Part shown: positions 11,100 through 19,739 of the stretch, in pieces
How positions within the stretch are numbered: position 1 is the stretch's first letter
Layout of the letters: the number at the start of each line of letters is the position of its first letter
NCBI GenBank assembly: GCA_036768485.1
Contig: JAVLUZ010000157.1
Span: forward strand, 11,116,422-11,180,421
Length of the DNA: 64,000 nt
Reading direction: 5' to 3'
DNA from: Mermis nigrescens
Lineage: Eukaryota > Nematoda > Enoplea > Mermithida > Mermithidae
Made by a program: the position numbers and the translations under genes
The notes under the pieces: generated by a model
What the model saw: only the letters and a program-made list of their open reading frames with translations
Database searches by the model: none
Told to the model about the DNA's origin: nothing

Positions 11100-13900
11100 G
11101 GAGGTTTCTGAAGGTTTATAACTAAGAGCCAGCAGCCGGATCAGACTAAAAAATTTCAGAGTCTGTTAAGTATATGTTATGTATGCTATGTACAAAATTT
11201 TAGCACGCAACCTACAGTATATCGGCAATAATTTACACTTTTTGCATAAGTCAAGAACTAATAGCCGGATTTTGTTCAAATTTTGTGACATGATGTATAT
11301 ATGAATCATGCTATGCACAGAATTTCAGTGCACAGCCTACAGTATACCAATCTACTTTACACGTTCTCATTTGGTACTATAACTAGAACAGAGGGCGGAT
11401 TGGGTTAAAATTTTCATAGTAGGGTAAGTTTATGTTGCATGTGTTATCTTATTGTTACATGTAATCAACAGTATCCCAATTTTTTTAGTTTACACTTCCT
11501 TATAGGAATGTAAATCAAGAACCAATGGCAGGATTTTGTTCAGATTTGATATGATGTATATAGGCGAGCCATGCACAGAATTTTAGCATGCAGCTTACAG
11601 TATGCTCAATTTACTTTACACTTGCTCAACTAGTACTATAACTTTAGAAAAGAGGGCGGATTGGGTCAAAATTTTCATAGTAGCATTTTGCTTATGTTGT
11701 GGCTGTGGCCACATCTGTTATCAGCATGTAATCTACAGTATGCCAATTTTAGTTTACACTTCCTCATATAGCACCATATTTCAAGAACCAATGCTTGATT
11801 TTGTTCAGATTTTCAGGATATGATTCATATAGGCGAGGTATGCTATGTATAGAATTTTAGCGTGCAGCCTACAGTATAACAATTTACTTTACACTTGCTC
11901 AGCTAGTACTATAACTTTAGAAATAGAGGGCAGATTGGGTTAAAATTTCCATAGTAGGGTGGGTTTATGTTGCATGTCATATCTTATTGTTATCAGTATG
12001 TGATCTACAGTATGCCAATTTTAGTTTAAACTTCCTCCATATAGGAACGTTAATCAAGAACCAATGGCTGGATTTTGTTCAGATTTTCAGGATATGATGG
12101 TTATAGGCGAGGCATGCTATGCACAGAATTTGAACATGCAGCTTACAGTATACCAATTTATCTACACATGCTCATATAGTACTACCATTTCTTTAGAAAT
12201 AGAAGGCGGATTGGGCTGAAATTTTCATAGTAGGGTGGGTTTAAGGTATGTGTAATATAATTGCTATCAAGTATGCATAGTTATGTCCTACAGTGTGCAA
12301 ATTTTAGTTTACACTTCCTCATATTGGAACATAAATCAAGAACCAATGGCTGGATTTTTTTCAGATTTTCAGGATATGATACATATATATATATAAATGC
12401 TATGCACAGAATTTTAGCATGCAGCTTACAGTATATCAATTTATCTTACACTTGCTCATATAGTACTATTACTTTAGAAATAGGAATGCTATCTGGGCTG
12501 AAATTTTCATAGTAGGTGGGTTCATGTTGCATGTGTAATCTTATTGTTATCAGCATGTAATCTACAGATTGCCGATTTTATTTACACTTCCTCAAACAGG
12601 AGCGTAAATAAAGAACCAATGGCTGGATTTTGTTCAGATTTTAAGGATATGATGTATATAGGCCCATTATGGCTATGCATAGAATTTTAGTGCGCAGCCT
12701 ACAGTATACCAATTTATCTTACACTTGCTCAACTAGTACTGCAACTTTAGAAATAGAGGGTGGATTGGGTCAAAATTTCCATAGTAGCATGGGCTTAAAA
12801 GCACATGTGTTATATTATTATTATCAGCATGTATCCAGTATGCCGATTTTAGTGTAGCACTTTTTTTCAAGAACCAATGCTTGGATTTTGTTCATTTTCA
12901 GGATATGATTTATATAGGCGAGTCATGCTATGCACAGAATTTTAAAGTATGCAGCTTACACTATATTAATCTACTTTGCACTTTCTCATATAGTATATAC
13001 TGTTATTTTAGAAATAGAGGGCGGATTGGGTCGAAATTTTCTATAGTAGCATGGTTTATGTTGCATGTGTTATATTAATTTTATCAGCATAAATAACTCA
13101 TAGTATGCTTCCATTTCTATTACACTTCCTCATATAGCACCATATTTCAAGAACCAATGTTGGATTTTGTTCAGATTGTGATTTATATAGCGAGGCATGC
13201 TATGCAGAATTTTAGCATGCAGCCTACAGTATACCAATTTACTTTACACTTGCTCAACTAGTACTATAACTTTAGAATACATGGATTAATAATTATTTAA
13301 TGGGTTTATGTTGCATGTGTTATATTATTGTTATCAGCATGTATAATCCACATACTAATTTTAGTTTACACTTCCACATATAGCATCATATTTTAAGAAC
13401 CTATGCTTGGATTTTTTGTCCCAGATTTTCAGGATATGATTCATATAGGCGAGGCATGCTATGTATATCCTTAGCCACACTACCTACAGTATACCAATTT
13501 ACCCTTTACACTGCCTAACCAGTACCATAACTTAGAAATAGAGGCGGATTGGGTTGAAATTTTCATAGTATATGGGTCTTATGTTGCATGTGCCTCATCT
13601 TATTCACTGTCAGCATGTGATCTATGTGTATGTTGATTTTAGTTTACACTTCCTCATATAGCACCATATTTAAAGAACCACTGCTGTGATTTTGTTCAAG
13701 GTCATCTGAAGGATATGATGCATACAGCCAAGGCAATGCTAAATACAGAATTTCAGCGTGCAGGCTGCAGTACACCAGTTTACTTTACACTTTCTGTCAT
13801 AGCACTATATTTCAAGAACTAGAGGCAGATTTGGTCAAGTCTCAAAGTACGTTGGGTTTACTTCTAGGTATGCTATGTACAAAATTTTAGCGCACAACCT
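11100..13900 (+). repeat. ~270-bp satellite array, left arm of C
   Basis: About ten tandem units. Landmarks recur every ~260-280 bp: TTTACACTTGCTCA, ATAGAGGGCGGATTGGGT, TTTACACTTCCTCATATAG, GGATTTTGTTCAGATTTTC, CATGCTATGCACAGAATTTT. Units are diverged and some carry deletions. All open frames here are by-products. Confidence 0.9.
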
Positions 13901-14045
13901 ACAGTATGTTGATTTTTTACATCTGCACTGTCTTTACACTGCTTAATTTTTACCAGTACTTGTCTAATGATCCATTAGGGTTATTTTTTCCCCAAAATAA
14001 GTAACCTGTTTGAAATATGAACATGTTTGGTTCAATAATCATGCA

Positions 14046-14678
14046 ATTTTGAGTTTCTGAAAGTTTATCAGAAAAACGCCAGAAAAAGGGCAATCTTTGC
14101 CTGCTGTTCAATTTGTGGAAATTTTTAGCCCTGAAGCCAGGTTTTACTCTACAAACCTCCACACAAAGTTGATTAATGAACACGTAACTTCACATAAGTC
14201 ATTAGTATTGAACTAAAATTTGCAAAGTTTGGAATATTTTTTAAAGTTTAGAAAATTTTTGTAAAATTTGGAATATTTTTTGTAAAGTTTGGAAATTTTT
14301 CAAGTACACAAACTAGAATATCTTACATGCTTTTACATAGTACTTTTGCAAAGCATACTGAACATTTTTGTAAAGTTTGGAATATTTTGTAAAATTTGGA
14401 ATATTTTTTAAAATTTGAAATATTATGTATCTATCCTGAATTTCTCAAGCACTGTTGAAACTATTTTATATGCTCTGTGCAACTCATGCTCCTGTTTTGC
14501 ACCTGTAATGATCAATTTTCCGCTGGTGTTACAGCAAAAATGTTATATTCCAAATTTGGTATATTGCCAGGAAACAGTTCTATTTTCCACATGCATTTTC
14601 TTTTCACCAACTCATAGAATTTGCAAAGATAAATGTGAACCCTAAATTTGCCGAACCTGTAAACATATGGGGCTTCAC
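14046..14678. other. Left part of the C spacer, AT-rich tandem motifs
   Basis: 14216-14420 contains repeated TTTGTAAAGTTTGGAATATT-like ~20-bp units. The remainder is single-copy in this window. Minus-strand frames (14415-14645 region) show no recognised domain. Confidence 0.5.
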
Positions 14679-14826
14679 CTTTAAATCATCACTTCTAGCA
14701 TTTAATGAATCTACAGCTGCTTCTATAGCACTTTCACCATCTTTCACTGTTTTACCTGGCTCCAACACATACAATTTGTCATCTGAATGTTCAGTAATAC
14801 TGCCTGAGGTAGTCCAAATAAAATTC
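14679..14826 (-). CDS. Exon-like coding segment in the C spacer
   Basis: Minus strand: acceptor-like GAGATTTCAG, then one overhang base and 49 codons to an AAG|GTGAAG donor-like site. The peptide reads NFIWTTSGSITEHSDDKLYV at its start and contains VLEPGKTVKDGESAIEAAVD. The composition is protein-like rather than repeat-like, but no family is recognised. It lies upstream, on the same strand, of the exon-like segment at 10661-10846, so a minus-strand transcript crossing the left satellite array could join them. Inference: captured host exon or remnant of the element's own gene. Confidence 0.35.
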
Positions 14827-15119
14827 CTGAAATCTCAAATACTGGGATTGTGCAGTCTTTGGTATTTTCTGGTAGATTTCTTTGAGGTTAAACATATTGG
14901 GTAGTGCTGTAGTCAGTAAAATATTTTGTATAATTACCATTTTTCTATGAATACTTCTTGATAATTCATATTTATACCTAAGACCATGATGTTACAACAT
15001 TTGAGCAATGTTCGCCTATACTGGTTGCTTATTTTTGGGCAAAAATAATCCCTTATGGCATCATTAGACAAGCACTGGTAAAAAATTAAGCATTGTAAAG
15101 ACAGTACAAGTAACATACT

Positions 15120-16810
15120 ACAGGTTAAGCGCTAAAATTTTGTACATAGCATACCTAAGTAAACCCAACGTACTTTGAAAATTCGAGCCAAATCTGCCCT
15201 CTAGTTCTTGAAATATAGTGCTATATGAGAAAGTGCAAAGTAAACTGGTGTACTGCAGCTCATGCGCTGAAATTATGTATATAGCATGCCTTGCCTATAT
15301 ACATCATATCCTAACAATTTGAACAAAATCAGAGCATTGGTTCTTTAAATATGGTGCTATATGAGGGAGTGTAAACTAAAATCGGCATACTGTAGATCAC
15401 ATGTTGATAACAATAAGATGATACATGCATCATAAAACTCCACCAACATGGAAATTTTAACTCAATCCACCCTCTATTTCAAAAGTTATAGTACTAGTTG
15501 AGCAAGTGTAAAGTAAATTGGTATACTGTAGGCTGCAAGTGCTAAAATTCTATGCATAGCATGCCTGCCTATATGAATCATATCCTGAAAATCTGGACAA
15601 AATCCAAGCATAGGTTCTTAAAATATGGTGCTATATGTGGAAGTGTAAAACTAAAATTGGCATATTGTAGATTACATGCTGATAACAATAATATAACACA
15701 TGCAACTTAAACCCATGCTACTATGAAAATTTCGACCAATCCACCCTCATTTCTAAAGTTATAGTACTAGTTGAGCAAGTGTAAAGTAAATTGGTATACT
15801 GTAGGCTGCACGCTAAAATTCCTGTCGCATAGCATGTCGTTCATATGAATCATATCCTGAAAATCTGAACAAAATCCAAGCATTGGTTCTTGAAATATAG
15901 TGCTATATGAGGAAGTGTAAACTAAAATCGCATACTGTAGATTATATACATGCTGATAATACACAATATTACTGATGCAACATGTAACCGTCTACTATGG
16001 TTTTGACCCAATCCGCCCTCTTTTTCTAATGCTATAGTACCAGTTGAGCAAGTGTAAAGTAAATTGGTATACTGTAGGCTGCGCGCTAAACTTCTATGCA
16101 TAGCATGCCTCGCCTATATACATCATATCCTGAAAATCTGAACAAAATCCAGCCATTGGTTCCTGATTGACGTTCCTATTCGAAAATAGCAACTAAAATC
16201 GGCATACTGTAGATTACATGCTGATAACAATATCGTTACGCAACATTTACCTACCCTACTATGAAAATTTCAGCCCAATCCGCCTTCTAATTCTAAAGTA
16301 ATAGTACTATATGAGCAAGTGTAAGGTAAATTGGTATACTGTGTTTCGCATGCTAAAATTCTGTATATATATAAAGGCCTATATACATCATATCCTGAAA
16401 ATCTGAAACAAAATCCAGCTAATTGGTTCTGATTTACATTCCTATATGAGGAAGGTAAAAACTAAAATTGGCATACTGTATGATTACATGTTGATAACAA
16501 TAAGATAACACATAACATAAACTTCTACCCTACTATGAAAATTTTAACTCAATCTGCCTCTATTTCTAAAGTTATAAAATTAAAATGAGAAAGTGTAAAG
16601 TAAATTGGTATACTGTATGCTGTGCACTGAAATTTTGTGCATAGCATGATTCGCCTATATACATCATGTCCTGAAAATTTGAACAAAATCCGGCTATTAG
16701 TCTTTGACTTTATGAAAAAGTGTAAACTATTGCCGATATACTCCGTAGGTTACGTGCTAAAATTTTGTACATAGCATACATAACATATACTTAACAGACA
16801 CTCGAAATTT
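15120..16810 (-). repeat. ~270-bp satellite array, right arm of C
   Basis: About six to seven units that are the reverse complement of those at 11100-13900, with landmarks TGAGCAAGTGTAAAGTAAAT, ATCCTGAAAATCTGAACAAA and CCACCCTCTATTTC-type blocks every ~270 bp. There are fewer units than in the left arm. Confidence 0.9.
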
Positions 16811-17120
16811 TTAGTCTGATCCGGCTGCTGGCTCTTGAGTTATGAACCTTCAGAAAACCCCAGGGAAATTCTCTGGAAATTTACCTCCCTGGCCCTGGCT
16901 GGCAAGCGCGCCCCCTACCCACGCAGATCTGGGCACCCCTATGCTACAACACAACTTACGCTACAGCATTGCCCCCTCGACAATGCCAGGGAGCAGATTC
17001 TGTGATAGTGCTAGTCTGTTTATTATGATCTTATGTGCTCTGTTTCAACCACCCTGTAATTGTGCAGGTATAAATTTATTCCGGATTGATCAAATATGTG
17101 TGTATGTATGTATGCCCCAG

Positions 17121-17305
17121 GAGCTGACGCTGGCTCATCAGTATTCGCCAATGGGCGACTGGGCAGCTATTGAGCGCTACCCATGCAACAAAAATATTTC
17201 CTAGCGAAAAAGCACTAAGCCAATCATCTCGAATAAAAAAGTGCCTTCTAAAACCATCTACTACAGGTTGAAATGCGAGCAAACGCCAGCTTCCCATATC
17301 AATAA
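17121..17305 (+). pseudogene. Inverted, broken copy of the left-arm exon
   Basis: Aligns with the reverse complement of 10661-10846: CCCCAG acceptor-like site, GCTCATCAGTATTCGCCAATG, then TGGGCAGCTATTGAG. It has a 3-base insertion at its start and frame-breaking deletions, with stops before the shared end CAATAA. Confidence 0.5.
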
Positions 17306-17309
17306 GCAT

Positions 17310-17610
17310 TCAATCGACTGCATATAATATCACATTGGAAAATTATATTGCCTGCAGTCCAGGTCTGGCTTTTGACTGCATATAATTTTACATTGTGTAC
17401 CATATTGCCTGCAGTCCGTGCTCGTTGGTTTTTGACTGCATATAATTTTACGTTGTGTGCTTTATTACCTGCAGTCTAGGCCGCTGGTTTTTGACTGCAT
17501 ATAATTTTACGTTGTGTGCTATATTACCTGCAGTCTAGGCCGCTGGTTTTTGACTGCATATAATTTTACATTGTGTGCTATATTACCTGCAGTTGACTGC
17601 AAATAATTAC
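17310..17610. repeat. ~70-bp tandem repeat, right arm of C
   Basis: About five units with TTTTTGACTGCATATAATTT and TTACCTGCAGTCTAGGCCGC. Adjacent units near 17430-17600 are almost identical, more so than those of the left arm, suggesting recent local expansion. Confidence 0.9.
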
Positions 17611-17619
17611 TGCCAAATT

Positions 17620-18060
17620 AACGCGCGGCTTAAAAAAATTTTGTAGCTTCATCTCTAAAACGCATTTTTGCAATTCAAAACTAACTGAATCCGTGCAGAA
17701 GATAAGGATTTTCAATCGTAGTGAGTCCAGGACCAGATTATCCATAAAAATGCTGCAATTGGCGCGGCTTAAACATCAATAACAAGTAAGAATTAACCAC
17801 TCGGTGCGAAGCGCTGAAAAATTTCAGAAGTTTCACTTCTTAAAACGCATTTTTGCATTACAAAAACTAACTGAATCCGTGCAGAAGATGAGGATTTTCA
17901 ATCGTAGTCAAGTTCTGCATCCAGATTATCGATACGCAGTGAACACACGCGCCGATTCATAATAAGAATTAAATCAATTTCCGGCGCGAAGCGCCGAAAA
18001 TTTCTGAAGTTTTAACTCTCTAAAACGCATTTTTAACATTACAAAAATTTTCCACAAATG
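17620..18060 (+). repeat. ~160-bp tandem repeat near right end of C
   Basis: Two and a half to three units share CTAAAACGCATTTTTGCA, AACTGAATCCGTGCAGAAG and GGATTTTCAATCGTAGT. Two of them carry GCGAAGCGC(T/C)GAAAA palindromes. A single diverged counterpart lies at 10360-10470. Confidence 0.75.
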
Positions 18061-18143
18061 CCAACCAAGCCCAAAAATTTTTTCCAATTTCCCAAAATTT
18101 TGGTTGACAAATAGGACCAAAAAGTGGAATAAAAAAAACGGTG

Positions 18144-18203
18144 TCTATACATCGACCTAAGCATCTATACATCGACCTGAGCGGGAGCGACCTCGACCTA
18201 AGC
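18144..18203 (+). repeat. 20-bp minisatellite of element B, right half
   Basis: Two to three further CGACCTAAGCATCTATACAT units continue the array interrupted at 9993. They are followed by the B right half, 18204-18623. Confidence 0.9.
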
Positions 18204-18899
18204 AGCTTAAAACACCTTTTCAGATATATTAAGCCTAAGCCTTAGTATAATAGAAGCAAAAACTTAACCGAAAAAAACATGCAAAAAAATATGAAAATTT
18301 TTTTATGTTTTTTAAAATTTCAAACAGGTTTTCGCACCTTTTTCTTTCTTCTCCTTCATTGCTATGCTTCCTCTCGTAATTTCAGCCCATATTATTTATT
18401 TCTGACAAATGTTTAGTCCTTGGATCGAGCCGTTTAAATCGTCCCACGCCCACCCAACACTCACATAGAGAGTTGCCTGCAACTTTGCAAGTATGGTTCA
18501 GATTTTCAGCAAATTTTTTTCCCGCGCTCCAATTTATCATGTTCTACCATTTTGGCAAAAAATTTTGGCACTCCATACTCGTTTTGCTCCTTTTCTAAAA
18601 CTACCATATTCTGAAGTTTAGCCACCCTGCCTGCAGGTGATGGCGGTAGTATAGTAAATTACTCTCTTTACAAAAGTAATATATTTTCCAAGTAACTCGC
18701 ACCTGCTTATTAAGAACTTAAAAAAATTCACAAAACTGTACAGATGTGCGCTATGCACGTAATTTCAATTCAAAGTAAGTCTTCATTGAATCCATAGGTA
18801 CCTACATACAGGTATAAGCTAATACTTAGCTATGGTTATAAAGGTGCCGAAATTATTTTGACCCTCATTAGAGGAACGCTCTGATACGATATTCATTCA

Positions 18900-19739
18900 A
18901 TGGCGAAAAAACGAGCTAGTGATCCGAAATTCGATCTCGAGTCGTGCGGCAAGTGCAGAGGTCATGTGGACGACGATGCAAAGGCGCTTCGCTGCGATTT
19001 TTGCGACAAGTGGTTCCACGCTGGTTGCCTTGGCCTGACGGACGTTCAGTTCAACGTTATGGCCGATTTGGATCAATTGTATTTTTGCCCCATCTGTTTG
19101 CCGATGGGGAAACGCATGTTTTCGCTCGAATCTAAGCTCACCAGCTTGGAAAAACGGTTCGCTTCATTCGAATCTACGGTTACAAGTCGTCTCGACAAGC
19201 TGGCTGATCTGGTCACGAAAAATCCTGCTCCGAACAATCTAGCCGCTGTCCATCCACCGATGGATCTCAACAAGATGGTCATTAGTGCTGTTCGTGATAC
19301 GATGGAAGCCGAGTCAAAAAAGACCACTGTCGTCCTGGAAAACTTCGCTCCGATCAATCAAGACGAGAAATTGGACGATGATGTCAAGCGTTTTGCCTCA
19401 CAGACCGGTTTCGACACGACAAAACTCGTCAGCATCCGTCGGTCGGGCCCTGTCATCGTCTCGAGGAAGGACAATTGCGATTTGCCACGGATCCTTAAGG
19501 TAAAGTGTGATTCCGAACAATCAAAGGCCGAATTGATCCGTTGCGTTTCAAAATTTTCTGATCGAGGCCGTCGATCGAAGGTCTATGCTAGACCTGATCG
19601 CACTTGGCAACAGCGCGAAACCCTTCGCCATTTGAACGCTGAATTGGCTGAAAAACGGGATTCGGGCGAGATGAATTGGTTCATCAATCGTAATTCTTAT
19701 GAGTTGAAGCAGTTTAAGCGTCTTTTGCCTCGCCCTTAG
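18900..19739 (+). CDS. LINE ORF1 protein with N-terminal PHD finger
   Basis: 279 residues. A PHD-type zinc finger occupies about residues 14-62 with Cys4-His-Cys3 spacing (CGKC, RCDFCDKWFHAGC, CPIC). A short heptad-like coiled-coil region (MFSLESKLTSLEKRFASFES) follows at about 70-105. The basic C-terminal half probably binds RNA. PHD-finger ORF1 proteins are known in CR1-type elements, where ORF1p packages the transcript. The ATG at 18900 precedes the finger by 15 codons and is preceded by a stop-rich region. The stop is a TAG directly in frame with ORF2. Confidence 0.9.
   Translation: MAKKRASDPKFDLESCGKCRGHVDDDAKALRCDFCDKWFHAGCLGLTDVQFNVMADLDQLYFCPICLPMGKRMFSLESKLTSLEKRFASFESTVTSRLDKLADLVTKNPAPNNLAAVHPPMDLNKMVISAVRDTMEAESKKTTVVLENFAPINQDEKLDDDVKRFASQTGFDTTKLVSIRRSGPVIVSRKDNCDLPRILKVKCDSEQSKAELIRCVSKFSDRGRRSKVYARPDRTWQQRETLRHLNAELAEKRDSGEMNWFINRNSYELKQFKRLLPRP

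Larger units (their letters stand above)
9994..18143. mobile_element. Giant foldback element C (8.15 kb)
   Basis: Inverted ends CACCGTTTTTCTTTCC and, at the right, CACCGTTTTTTTTATTCC; an 8-bp duplication TCTATACA at 9986-9993 and 18144-18151. The left arm ~9994-14045 and right arm ~14990-18143 are inverted copies built of several nested tandem arrays: ~160-bp, ~70-bp and ~270-bp units. A ~0.95-kb single-copy spacer lies between. No transposase was recognised. Exon-like minus-strand segments lie in the spacer and left arm. Class unknown; the 8-bp duplication excludes Tc1/mariner-type insertion. Confidence 0.75.
9563..18623 (+). mobile_element. DNA transposon B, large copy interrupted by C
   Basis: The ends are GGAGTAACTTAAGAATATGG and, inverted, GGCTAAACTTCAGAATATGG. 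The 8-bp duplication ACCCTGCC flanks it at 9555-9562 and 18624-18631, and the insertion site is the last bases of hAT element A. Without C the element is ~0.9 kb and matches 42670-43550 throughout in inverted orientation. The core is a 20-bp minisatellite. The superfamily is uncertain: 8-bp duplications and GG-type ends would fit Merlin-like elements, but no transposase is present. Confidence 0.8.
6824..18629. mobile_element. hAT-like DNA transposon A (host of a nest)
   Basis: The left end reads CAGTGTTGAC; the right end before the inner insertion reads GTCAACCCTG, giving inverted ends CAG(T/G)GTTGAC. The flanking 8-bp duplication CCTGCAGG occurs at 6816-6823 and, across the end of the inner insertion, at 18630-18637. 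CAG-type ends with 8-bp duplications are characteristic of the hAT superfamily. GGTAGTTTT motifs recur just inside both ends. Without the 9.06-kb inner element it is ~2.7 kb. No transposase frame was found, so it is probably non-autonomous. 6968-7589 and 7971-8600 show no gene. Confidence 0.75.

Noticed and set aside
11602..13078. Several 60-80 residue open frames in the foldback arms
   Set aside because: They are repeated readings of the ~270-bp satellite unit and shift frame between units.
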